A stretch of 64,000 nt of DNA from assembly GCA_963969395.1 (NCBI GenBank), contig OZ017795.1:18519063-18583062 (forward strand), written 5' to 3'. The first letter of the stretch is position 1, and each line of letters opens with the position of its first letter. Shown here in pieces: positions 13,747 to 25,170 of the stretch. This DNA is from Pseudoscleropodium purum. Its lineage: Eukaryota > Streptophyta > Bryopsida > Hypnales > Brachytheciaceae. The position numbers were made by a program, and so were the translations under genes. The notes below the pieces were generated by a model that saw only the letters and a program-made list of their open reading frames with translations, was not told where the DNA came from and ran no database searches.

Positions 13747-13897
13747 CACTACAAGGGAGTGTTGCCAATTTCTATCATTTCAAACACGTTTTTTTGTCAA
13801 TTTTTTGTCACTTGACAGAAAAAATGTCTAAATTGACAAAAAATTGACAAAAAAACATGTCCAAAATAACAGAAATTGGTAGCATTCCCTTGTAGTG
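13747..13897. mobile_element. CACTA-type MITE, 151 bp, target duplication ATC
   Basis: The element starts CACTACAAGGGAGTGTTGCC and ends with the near-perfect inverse (GGTAGCATTCCCTTGTAGTG). The arms pair over most of its length, including TTTTTTGTCAATTTTTTGTC and its complement. The three bases flanking on both sides are ATC (13,744-13,746 and 13,898-13,900). A CACTA terminus plus a 3-bp target duplication is diagnostic of the En/Spm (CACTA) superfamily. It has no coding capacity and would depend on a transposase elsewhere. Confidence 0.9.
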
Positions 13898-14844
13898 ATC
13901 ATTAATATAAAAATCATGAACACTTAACATCTCCTTCCTTGATACATTTCTTTCTAACAATTGCCAAGCTATTTATGCACTCAAATAGGTTCGCTTGCTA
14001 ACACTCTACTATTGAAACAAATGGATGCAAGATGTACTTGCTAAGGCACCACCTTTGAGCAAGACATCACAAAAATTAATAGCTATAGGAGACAAAGAAC
14101 TTTGTTGAATGAGTGGTACTAAAGTTCTAATAACCACAACATGAAGTTGTAAACCCAAGAACATGTAAGCACTATCATTAAGGAAATGAACACAATATTA
14201 TACAGAATTCCAAATAGAAATGCAATATATTGAAGTCTAAAATTTTAATTGCTAAGACTTCAACTACTGAAATTGGTCATGTAGCATAATCAATGAATCC
14301 TCCTACTCCTACATTGCCAAAAATCTAGTCCACGACCACCTCTTACCACAATGATTCAATGGATTGCACAAGGCTTTAGCCCTGGCCAGAGCCTGGAGTC
14401 TAAAGTGGGGTATTTTTTGTCCTCCATGCATATTGTAGCCCCAGAGGCTAACATTGCCAAATCTTCTTGTAATTCTAGGTCATTAGAATCACATTTGGGG
14501 AGTGTTCCAAGAAGCTAGCATTCAAAATGTTTGGTTGAGTATGTATTGAGCACAAGTCAATTTGAAATTTCAATGTTTTTGAGTTTGACAATTGATGGAA
14601 GTTTTGGTGATATTTGTGCTTCTTTCAAACTCTTACAAATGGCATCTTGCATAGTGCATTGAGCCATAGTGAATGCTAACAAAGATCAATATTCCATTGT
14701 TTACTTTTACGGAATTGACAATTCCATCACAGTGACAATGCTACCAGAATTCATCACTAGAAAAAACATTTTGTCAACCATAAAGTCCCTTCTTGCCTCT
14801 GTCCAACAAAACTCTTACATGGCAAATCTCCAATTTGCAGCACA

Positions 14845-15059
14845 CACTAAAAAAAGCCTAGATTTTTTTGGATTTTTGCATGTCTAAGTTGACAAATTTT
14901 TTTAGACATCTAATGTCACAAGCAATGTTTTTATGTTAATAATTACATCTACTATAACATGAAAATGTTACATTGGACATAGTTGTTGACATAAAAACAC
15001 GGCTTGTTATATTAGATGTCAAAAAAATCCGTCAACTTAGGCATGGGTTTCTTCTAGTG
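14845..15059. mobile_element. CACTA-type MITE, 215 bp, target duplication ACA
   Basis: The left end begins CACTAAAAAAAGCC; the right end in reverse complement begins CACTAGAAGAAACCC. Both arms then share GCATGTCTAAGTTGAC-like and TTAGATGTCA-like sequence and fold back on each other. Flanking triplets are ACA at 14,842-14,844 and 15,060-15,062. The ends and 3-bp duplication fit the CACTA superfamily, and the CACTA(S)AAGAAA consensus is common in plant elements. Non-coding. Confidence 0.88.
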
Positions 15060-15408
15060 ACATATTGTATGTAGATTTTTTAGTATTTTATTTAGCTAAA
15101 TGCCTAGGCATTAAAGGATTAAGTTCAAGCATAGGAAACACTTCTAGATGTTATTGATTTGGTTTTAGTATACATTCCAAATAATTTGATGGTGTATAGT
15201 GCATATTTCAAAACTTGAATATACACTATCATTATAATTTTGTCTACAATTTACCTTAATTGTACCATGACATTGTATGCACACATTATATGTCATGTAC
15301 CCCAAGTTGGTACCCAACTTTCAAGTCATGAAGAATTGTTGTATTGTACTATTTGTTTTCTATTTATTAGCACAAGCACATCAATGCTAAGGTAGGAGGT
15401 CTATAAAG

Positions 15409-16424
15409 CATAGGGGTCTAAAAGCGTCCACCTCCACCTCTAGAAATGTATACTTTTTGTATATTTTGTTTTTCTCATTGCATCAACAATTTAGTATTGT
15501 ATAACTATTATACAATAAGGTACAATAAACTTTAAAACTACTTATTGTGTCATTCAAATAATTTTGCATAATATAGAATATAATTGACATTTTTCATCTT
15601 GCATAATCAACATTCAATTCTTATGCAATTCCAATTGGAAAAAATTAATAATAATAATAGAAATAATAATAAATAGAAATAGAAATGAACTCTCTAAATT
15701 TTGTGAATTTTCACATTTAATTTTCATGGTTCTATACAATAATTCATTGTAAAACTTTGGTGATGAATTTCTTTTAATTCAATTGTGGGAATATGTAGAA
15801 AACATTTATATGCACATCTTTCCTTCAACAAGCATCTCCAAGAAAGTTTCACAAGGAGATTTCAATGTTGGTGTGATAATAACCTAATTTTGAAAAATAC
15901 TTTTTTTTTGGTTGTAATTAGATTTTGCCAAGATAATTGTACCATCATTTTCAAATGTACAAAATCAATTATTGTATGAGGGTCACATAGCAAAATCTAG
16001 TCAAAATATAAAGATATATATTTTACAAAGTTTGGTCATATGACACCTCACATTGAATTCTTCCCAAATTATATTTTGTTACTTAATGGGTTATTTATTA
16101 ATATGAGATGTGTGTATAGATGTTTCCTACGTGTTTAAATAATTGAATTAAGAAAATTCATCACCAATTGTTTTCAATAAAATATTATATAAAACTATGA
16201 AAATTGACTTTGAAAATTCATTAAGAATGAAATTCTGCTTTTTGAACTTGAAATTTGATATGCTTGATTGGAATTGCATAAAAATTGAATGTTAATTATG
16301 CAAGATGAAAAATTCCAATTCTTTTCTATACTATTAGTATGCCAAAAATTTTAAACATCAAAATAGATAGTTTGGACCTTATTGTAGTGTACATTTTAGG
16401 AGGTGAAAGCTTTTAGTGCCTATT
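15409..16424. mobile_element. ~1.0-kb foldback element
   Basis: The left arm (about 15,409-15,830) and right arm (about 16,100-16,424) are diverged inverted copies. Outer ends share GGTCTAAAAGCGTCCACCTCC-like sequence with the complement of GAGGTGAAAGCTTTTAGTGCC. Internal matches include TGCATAATCAACATTCAATT and TTCATCACCAATTG-like segments. The central ~270 bp is unique and non-coding. The terminal TAGTGCCTATTGCC resembles the ends of the elements at 54,248 and 62,919. Confidence 0.7.
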
Positions 16425-16869
16425 GCCAATTTCAACTTCAAAAACTCATAATTTTTTTCACAAAGTTCCAAAAAATATGAAATGACTTGGATTAGATTTC
16501 AATCCTATTTGCTTTTTTAAGGAAAATTTATTCAAAAAATTTATTTTAAGAAGTTTAATATCTTCGAATTAATTTTCAACTCTTATATAGGCATTTAATG
16601 AACCTCCTACCATAGAAAAATGGATATGCATTTCATCACATCTGCTACAAATATCTTAGATTTTAGAAAAATCAAATTCATTTCTTTCCATATTCCTTTA
16701 AGTTCTTTATTTTTCTTAATAAATTGTCTTATTGGAGAAATAATTTCCCAATTATTTCAACCATTGATGTTTATAAATATTTTTTGAAGATCTTCCTATT
16801 CACCTATGCTATGTACAATACAACAAAAGTGAAAACAAGGAAAAGAAGAAACAAATAACAAGAAAAAAA

Positions 16870-17400
16870 ATTGGACATCCATTAACCCTTTACTCTAATT
16901 GCCCACGAACTCATATTTTTTAGCTTGTTGGAGTTTGCTCAAAACTAAACAAAATTTTTAAGTTTTGATAAGTTTTATCAATTTATACAAATTTGTAACC
17001 TTACAAATTCAAAGTAGACATGTTATGAATCACATGAAAAAAGAAAATACAACGATATCACTTATGGATTGAAAGATTCAAATTTTTGATTAAGGGTGTG
17101 TTAAAACTATAAAAATAATTTGATGCATTTCAATCCTCTTTTTATATGTCAAGTCTAAAATATAGGTCATGAAAAGAAATAAATTTTAAAGGATATAACA
17201 TGCGTATTAAAATTTTCAATAGAAAAATAATAATCAATTTTTTTCAAAATCAAAATTTAGAATGCTTAAAATAGACTTTAAAAAGGATATTCAACCAATA
17301 AAAAATACCCAAAATTTTACTATGATGGGATTTTATTTAATTTCAAATGGCATACAAATATGGTTCCTTGGACATTTAGGGGTAAGGATCTAATGCTCAT
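16870..17400. repeat. Diverged partial copy of the 4.3-kb foldback family
   Basis: The sequence parallels the left arm of the 4308-5806 element in the same order: an ATTAACCCTTTA-like start, the TTTTGATAAGTTTTATCA region, CACTTATGGATTGAAAGAT, a block ending CAATCCTCTTTTTATATGTC, and finally GGACATTTAGGGGTAAGG. Many substitutions separate the two. No coding potential. Confidence 0.55.
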
Positions 17401-17740
17401 ATTTTGAACTAGTGAATTCAAACATCTTTCAAGCTCACAAAATCTTGTTTTTTTCATATTCCTTAATTCCTAAAGTTCCATAACTATTTTTTCACCAAAA
17501 ATACTCAAAAATTGTCATTTCTAGTACAATAACCAAATTTTTGAAAAAAAGTTCTTTTTTTTACATATGTAATTGTAGGATCTTGTATTATATTAACTTC
17601 AAACTATGTGGTAAAATTTTCAGAAATTTCCACCGTATGGATTGCAAGATATATGCATTCAAATTCACTAAAATCATTTTTTGGGTCCTTCACAAGGCAG
17701 TGGCCCTTCACAAGCTCACTTTTCTATGAAAAAATGTCCC
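17401..17740 (-). repeat. Inverted fragment of the 42.3-kb repeat family
   Basis: The segment around 17,570-17,690 (GGATCTTGTATT, CTATGTGGTAAAATTTTC, GATTGCAAGATATATGCATT) aligns with the reverse complement of about 42,990-43,090. It is therefore an inverted, diverged fragment of the same repeat. Confidence 0.5.
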
Positions 17741-20700
17741 AAATGGTAGTGCTTCTTTGGATTCTTATTCCTAAACAAGTTTTCCACGTGCTTAAAAACT
17801 TTCAAATTATTTGAAATAGTACAACCTATAGGGAAAAATAAAAAATAAACAGTAGTAGAGAATGATTCAAAATACAAAATTATTTAGAATTTAATTGTGG
17901 AATTGAAAAATGCCAATACCAATGGTTGCAATGTTATTATAAATAATATACATCCTATGATTTTATTTTTTCTCCAATATATTGAGTAAGATAAAGGATT
18001 TCAAAGTTTAATTTAGTGTAGAAAATCCATAACTTTTGTTTCATTAATCAAAATGGAATGATTCAAAGCTTTTCACATATATATGACTTTAGAGGACCAA
18101 TTTCTGAGAAAAAAAATTCTAAAAAAGCAATTTTTTTTGCCTTGCCCAAATTGCCTTTTTTAAGGGGAAAAAAATGACATATGAGGTTATATTTTTTGAC
18201 TCATATTTTCAAATGTCATAAAATTTAGACCATACAAAAGATATTCCTTGTCTCCACCTTCTATTAAAATTTGGGCAAAAAATATGGAAATCTTTAGTCA
18301 CACACATTTGCCCAAAATTTCTTTGTAGCCAAAAAACTTAGCTTAGCCATTTAGGAATTAATATTGGTAGATTCTTTTGTTAGTTCCCTAAAATATGTAT
18401 GAATTAGATTTTCAAATATTCTATAGTTCAAAGTATATGGACATGTTTTACTTCAAAATGTAATTGTATTGGTTTATATATGACCCCTTAAAATAAATAG
18501 AATAAATATAATTTTTTTTTAATATCAAAATTAGAAGTTGACATTTTTGACTAATAGAAAAAAATCCTTTTGAAAATTTCAAATACTCTATGTGTAATCA
18601 ATTTTAGAAGAAATTTTGAATTTCTGATTTTAAATATTCTAAATAAGTATTAGTTAGGGCAATTGCAAACCTCACATTGTTTGTATGTATATAATCTATA
18701 AATCATGTCTTACAAGTTTGATTCAAAAAGCCATTATCAAAGTATTAGTCTAAGTAGTATTTTTTATACATCTTCTTAATTTTGAAAATTTTGACTACCA
18801 TCAATTTATGAGGCATTTAAATTTAGGTACTTCAATTTTTACGTGGTTCATGATTTCAAATATTGTTAAGCCAAATGAAAAAATAGGTCTCTAATAATAA
18901 ACTTTCTACTCCATTTTGATTTTTCTAAATTTTTTAAATTACAATATTTGTAGATTACTGGATCTGAAATTATGAAAATCAAAATGCATTATTTTTGGAC
19001 TTTTCTATTGAATTTATCTTGATTCAAACCTTATAATGTTCATCACTATTATTTTGATTTTTTCTTCAAATTTCACATTATTTAAACCATTTTTGTAATC
19101 ATTCTGATTTTTACAAAAATCTTTTAAATTGTAAGTTTAATTTTTATGATTTTTAATTATAAAAAATTAAGATGAATATAAGATGAATACTACAATTGTT
19201 TGTAGAAAATATTCAATTTTTGAAATGTATATTTTATTAACAAATAACTAATGAAGCCGTTTGATTGAATGTAGAAATTATTTGCCTTTTAAGAGATAAT
19301 CAATCATACAATCAATTTAGCCAATTAATTAGCGAAAGACTATTATGATTTATAACTACGTATTTTAGACTTAAATTTTTAGCCCTCTAAAGCCCATGGC
19401 ATCTAAAAGTACTTTTGAATGTGTATAATGAAAATGGGTGAAAATATGCAAAGAATTTGAGGTTTGCTTGCAAGTAGAGGCCACAGTGGGGTGGAGAAGT
19501 CCAATCTTCAAACTAAGATTGCATATGAAAATTATTAGGTTTAATACATGACTACATTTTGAAGTACCAATATGCTTATGAAAAAAAACTGACCCCAAAA
19601 AATTCTAGATGCAATATAATTATTTAATATTTGACAAGGCCAATCATAGAAGACCAAATTGGCAATTGAATCCTTGGAATGTGGGTGAAAAAATCATCTA
19701 TACTTCATTTGCATTTGACTACCATTCTTAGGTAATCTTTGCATTACAAATTATGAATTTAGAAACCTAGAACACTCAAGATCATGTGATGTATATCTTT
19801 ACAATTTCTAATAATATATAATCAATAATCAATCATCCCAATATAAGATGAAAAGATTTATTCACTCTTTATAAGCAAAATATTTAGAATATTTAAATCC
19901 AAATCTTTTAATTTCTATAATAATTTGAAGGCTAATGCATTCACCTAAGAGCTTAAGACATTGGGCATAATTTAATGAAGGGTCCCAACATTGGTTCCCT
20001 CTTTTGTTCACACCATGTTTCATCTTAGTTCTCAACTAGAGTTTCTTTACAAAGAATTGAGGATGATTGACATACTTAAAGAGTTTGTTCATTTAAAGCC
20101 ACACAATTGACTTCAAAAAGTCACAATGGGTGACATTTAACCTCAACACTCAAGTCCTAACAACTTTTTGATAATGGAGTTTTTCAACAAATTGTCCTAC
20201 TTTAATATTTTTTTTGAACATGGATGTGCTTGAAATTTTAATTTAAACCATAAAAAAGTAAAGAATACTTTTTCTAATATGCCTGGAATTAATTTGGAAA
20301 AATATTAATTGTAGAATTTTTAGATTATAACAATTTTAGATGCACGACTTTATAGGCAAAAAATTCAACTTTCAGAGAAGAAAAATTATAATAAGATGAA
20401 TAATGATTTCTTACCCTTCCAAGAAATTGTACTAGATCTAAATCATTTTTTTTTAAAACTAAGAAATAAAAAAACTCTTTCAAACTTGTGCACATTTTCA
20501 AACAAAAGAAGTAGAAAGCCAAAACTGACCAAATTGGATCCTACAAAAATTTTAAAATTTCTTATATGCATTAATTTTTGAAACTTCACCATTTATATTA
20601 TTAGCATATTTTTTGGAACATCTTCAAAAAATTTGGAATCATTCTAATTGTTTTTGTATTTTTAATCACACTAGATTGAACCTTGTATCTTTATAATTGC

Positions 20701-22110
20701 TAAAAATGAAAAATGAATTTTTTTCTTTAGGATCAATTTTTTGTGCAGAGTAAAGATTAGAAATTTCAAAGAAAATATATATTTTTCATTTGTATTCTTT
20801 CTTTCATTGTAAGAAAATTATATTTGTTACCTTCTATTTTTAGACTATATTTTCTAAATAAAATTTGAAGTAATTTTCACTTGGAAATTTTGAAAATTGA
20901 AAAATGCAACAATTATGTCAACTTATTATTATATAACTCTCTAATTTACAAAATATTGAGATTTGTTTCTCCTTACCAAAAATTTGTCATTGAAAATTTG
21001 AAGACTATACACTGTGTTCACTTAGTCTTTAAAGAATTAAACAATGTACCTTAGTTAAAAGGAATACTCTAGTCTTTCTAATGGCAAATCATTAAAGCAA
21101 ATTCAGTTGACACCAACAAGAGGTTTGTACATTGGTTAGGACACCTAAATTTTGTTGTAGTGTTTATTGTACCTATTGAAGCTACTTCAATGCTAGGCTC
21201 CCTCACCAAATATTACACTTAGTTGAATATTGAATCTAGTTACCTTTTGGTATCTATGTAGGGAAGTGGAATGAATGGAGTACATACTCTATGAATAATT
21301 ATTTGGTGCAAATTTGGCAATTGATAAGCAAAAGTTGGAAAAGAGAAGAGACACATAAAAACTAATTTGTTTTTAAAGATTTTAGCTTGAAATCCAAATG
21401 GGCATGGTTGTTACCATGGCTTTTAAATGGATTGATTGGATTGTTTTCAGTAATAAAAACAATAGAAAGAGATACAATTACTTAAGAAGAAAAAGAAATG
21501 GTATGGGAGTAGTAAAAATGCAATACAAACAATATCGTAAGTGTGTCCACAAATTAAAATAGGTACTACAATACTCTAAATGAGCACCCACTCTAAAAAC
21601 AACTACTAGTACAAAGGTAGATTTTGCTTTCTTCAATGTACCAACAATGTACATTTCAAGAGGTGGTTGCTTTCAGTGATCACTACATTCCAGTCTCAAA
21701 AAATTTTGACTTGTTACACAAAGGTCAAAAAATCAATGAAACGACTTGGATTTCATGTCAATTCCATTTTCCTTCCTACAAAAATTGACTAAAAAATGTT
21801 TCTACAAATTTAGATTCCTTCCAAATGCAATTAGCTCTTAAAAAATTGCTTTAATTAGAAGCAAACTACATTTATTTTTAAGAAGTATTCCAACCCAACC
21901 ACAATCAAGTTTTAAAAGAAAATTTCAATATTTTTATTCCAAAAATCAAGTTATTTAGGGTCTTGTTGTGTAAATAAAGATCGTAGCATACAATAGATCA
22001 AATGCCATGATTAAGACCAAATATGAAATAAAAAAACTAATCAAGAATGCATAATAAATATATTCTCAAATGACTATAACAAAACCTTGTTTTAAGTGAT
22101 GGATTAGCAT
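17741..22110. other. Very AT-rich intergenic DNA, no gene
   Basis: The stretch is dominated by A/T runs with very few CG dinucleotides. All frames are short and of low complexity. No splice-linked coding or known domain is visible. Some segments (for example near 18,300-18,370, ending in AGCCATTTAGGAATTAAT) resemble worn ends of the foldback families. Confidence 0.65.
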
Positions 22111-22232
22111 AAAAAAGAATGGATTTTAGATGACATCCGAGGTGACATGGTCCATTGATGTTATATTGAACGTCATTGTTAACATAAAAACATGGATTTT
22201 TTTTCCGATGTCACCTAAAATCTATTCCTTTT
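22111..22232. repeat. ~120-bp hairpin related to the CACTA MITEs
   Basis: The left arm AAGAATGGATTTTAGATGAC and the right arm (complement GGAATAGATTTTAGGTGAC) pair. The loop region AACATAAAAACATGG resembles the interior of the 14,845-15,059 CACTA element. The outer CACTA termini are not preserved, so affiliation is inferred. Confidence 0.5.
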
Positions 22233-23281
22233 AACATCAATAAACTTTGGTTCCTTAAAGTGAATGCCCCCCCTCCCCCCTAGCAAATAAGGAGTTCTCC
22301 CAAAATCAACTAGGAACAAATACACACATAGTTGAGGATGACCTCCGAAGAAATAATTGCATCAATACACACAAGTGAAGTGGCTCTCACTCCACCAAGG
22401 GAGAATTACAATGTAAAAGTAAAACAAGAAGTGAAGACTTTACCAAATGATAAAACAATCATTTACAAGCAAAACAAATACACAACTTTCTCTCAAAAAT
22501 GTTCACAAAACTTGATTTGACAACAATGTCAAGCCAAAGAGCTCTCTCTACCTAAGTATTCAACCCCTAAGATAGATGAACTTTAACATTTGGATGAAAT
22601 CCATCCAAAACTACAAAGAATCCCAAAGGGAGTTCAACTAGCACTACAATTTGATGTAGAATAGCTCTCATGTCACTTCTTATGACAACATATTTACACC
22701 CAAAAACTTGGGCTCCATCCCATGAACACAAGTGGTACATTGTTCAAGAGATGAGATCCAATTGTGAGTGAGGTACCGTGCTTGAAGGAAAGGATTTGAA
22801 TAAGTAAGTAGTGGCTTGAACACTTGCTATAAATTGTGAAAATTGTGTAACGGCCCATTTTGTGCAATTGGATTGAATTTTTAGGGTGAATTTCTCCATC
22901 AAAGCTTTTATTTTAGATTCACCCTATAGTTGTAGAACCTCTTTGTAGTCAACCTTATTCTATTGTATAGTACATCTTTGTATGCTCCCTTGTTCAAACT
23001 CTTACAAATTTTGTCTATTTTCATTTATTTTTGTCCTAGTCAAGCTCCCAAATGTCTTCCAAACAAGTAGTAAACAAAATGTAAATGATTAGTTGATATG
23101 AGTCTTCCCCAATTTCTTCTTGGCCTTCAAGGTTAGGTGTCTCTAAGACCTTCTGAAGACTAAATACTCCTTTTTGGTCTAGGAAGTCACTATTTTGACT
23201 TTAGCCATGTAGAATTCTAACAAAGGTTTTTGTCTATTGAAAAACTAATGGGTTCCAATCCCCAATTCTATTTAGTGTATT

Positions 23282-23648
23282 GTAGAACCACCCATTGCCA
23301 ACCAAGGGACCCATCCCTAATATATAGGGTGCACTATTTCTAACCAAGGTTGTGAGTTTTCTTTTTCTCCTTTTCATCATTAAGACTAATCAAGTCATGA
23401 CACATGTTCCAAAGTTGTGAGCAGAAAGTAGTTCTTGAACAATTCGAATTGGTAGACTTTACATGTTGGCTATAGGTTTGGACTAGCTCCCAACTTCCAA
23501 AATTCATAGTCGTTTCAATTCAAGGCACAAAACTACCGAAAAAAAATTTGCAATCCCCGTGATTTCTATCTTTTTACCTGGTAGAAAATTGAAACTGCTC
23601 CAGAACATGCATAGAATCGCTGAACCGGTTGACAATAGGTGGTTCTAC
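23282..23648. mobile_element. Non-autonomous TIR element, family A copy 1
   Basis: Ends are GTAGAACCACCCATTGCCAA on the left and, in reverse complement, GTAGAACCACCTATTGTCAA on the right. The interior (for example CAAGTCATGACACATGTTCC, and AATTCAAGGCACAAAACTACC) is shared in the same order with 36,924-37,323, so this is a dispersed family of ~370-400 bp elements. No coding capacity. Superfamily not determined because the target duplication is unclear. Confidence 0.75.
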
Positions 23649-23847
23649 TATATTTGGTGTAAACCCAAGTGAAATGCTAGATAGTATCTTTGTATCTTCG
23701 AATCCAAACACTCCATTTCTTTGGGCACCAACCCAAAGTTTTTTGGGATGTAAACACGACCCTTATACCTTTGTGCAAGTGGAGGCCGTCCGGATTCAAA
23801 TTTTGATTAGTAAGTTACTGGTCGTCTACAGCTACCGTACATGTCCT

Positions 23848-23859
23848 AAACCCTAAACC
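23848..23859 (+). promoter_or_regulatory. telo-box-like AAACCCTAAACC
   Basis: AAACCCTAAACC is a match to the plant telo-box / short interstitial telomere motif. It lies in a more GC-balanced patch (about 23,560-24,440), but no gene is evident downstream. Its significance is uncertain. Confidence 0.3.
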
Positions 23860-23992
23860 TCGAAAAAGACGGCACTCCCTCCCTCCCCAACAATCATAAG
23901 TACTCGGCCTCCAAACTGGAGTCACTCACTCTCACTGTGGCTGGGCGGTAACTTATCATAAGTTATTATTACCGTCCTTTTTGAATTGAATT

Positions 23993-24080
23993 GAAAAAAA
24001 AAGGAAAAAAAAAAGGAAAAAAAGGAAAAAAGAAAAAAAAGGAATAATAATAATAATAGAAATAAGATTATTATTATTAT
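23993..24080. repeat. A/G-rich low-complexity tract with (AAT)n
   Basis: Runs of A interrupted by GG, followed by several AAT units, make an almost pure purine tract on the plus strand for about 60 bp. The low-complexity hydrophobic frame on the opposite strand is an artefact of this composition. Confidence 0.85.
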
Positions 24081-24479
24081 TACTGTGAGATAAATGCAGA
24101 ATTTACAAACTGAACTGGGGGAGGAAATCATGAAATCAATCAACAATGATTGATATGCAGCCCAGTGAGGCAGCTTGTAATTAATCACTTCTGGCACCCG
24201 TCATTTTGAAACTCCAACCAATAACCAAACTCGAGCTGCTCATCCTTTCCAAGACCCATTTTTCAAAAAAAACAATTGAATGGAAAAAAGGGCTTCACAG
24301 TTCAGCCTTCTGTTCAGTTGGAGTGATTAAAACTTGGTCATTAAATTAGAATTTAGAGGGGGCAGCTCTGACTGGCATTACCGACTGACAGAGGGCTGTA
24401 ACTTATGACAATAACCAATAACACTCAGTGAGCGAAAAAAGGGAGTGGGTTAAGATACAATAAACCACCTACTAATTAC

Positions 24480-24800
24480 GGTACTCAATGTCACTACTAG
24501 TAAATTACTACTAGAGTTTAAGAAAATAAATCAATGAAACCAAAATTTTATTGCAAAGAAGGAACAGTAGTTAAGGCACCAGTCACAAGATTACTACTAT
24601 AGTTAAATTCAAGTAGCGCTCACCACAAATAATAATCATGCTAATTTAGTTGCACTACACTAAATTCAATTAGCGTTCATCACGAATAATAATAATGCTA
24701 ATTTAGTTTGCACTACACTAAGTATGAGGTGGGTATTATGGTACTCAAGGTTGCTAGTAAATTACTATTAAAGTTTATTCAAATTAGCGCTCACCACAAT
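24480..24800. repeat. Short tandem and dispersed direct repeats
   Basis: A ~58-bp unit containing AGCGCTCACCACAAATAATA and GCTAATTTAGTTGCACTACA occurs at about 24,604-24,660 and 24,661-24,719. The block GGTACTCAATGTC..CTAGTAAATTACTACTA at 24,480 is repeated near 24,738, followed again by TTAGCGCTCACCACAA. This is a local segmental duplication array without coding. Confidence 0.7.
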
Positions 24801-24811
24801 TAGTAATGACA

Positions 24812-25170
24812 AGAGCATCTCTTGTTGCCTTATAGACATCCCCTCCCTTCTAGAATTTGGATGAAAAGCAATCAATTCTAGTGTTTTTCAATAGGGGCCT
24901 TCCCTTTCCCCTCTCAAATGAAGCCATTCTAGAGAGGTCTGTGCAAGGTCCACCCTACTACAAATTCTATTGGGATTAGCAGGTCGTTGTAATAAATGCA
25001 AATTTTATGACTTGTGATTGGTTGAGAGTATATTTTTGGGGAGTTGTGTGACTTGTGATTGGTTGGAAGTATGTTTTATGAAGTTGCACTCTTTGGGATA
25101 CAAGTGGTCATCCCCTCTCTGTTGTTGAATCAAGGAGTCCAAGTAGCTACATGACTGCAAGAGATGCTCT
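24812..25170. mobile_element. TIR element with AGAGCATCTCTTG ends, 359 bp
   Basis: The 13-bp termini are perfect inverted copies (AGAGCATCTCTTG at 24,812-24,824; complement at 25,158-25,170). TIRs of the AGAGCATCTC type are common in plant MITEs. The interior has a direct repeat of GACTTGTGATTGGTTG near 25,010 and 25,050. No target duplication could be matched and no coding is present. Confidence 0.7.

Noticed and set aside
23922..24197. 91-codon minus-strand frame with a Phe/Leu-rich membrane-like stretch
   Set aside because: Produced by the A/G low-complexity tract at 23,993-24,080.
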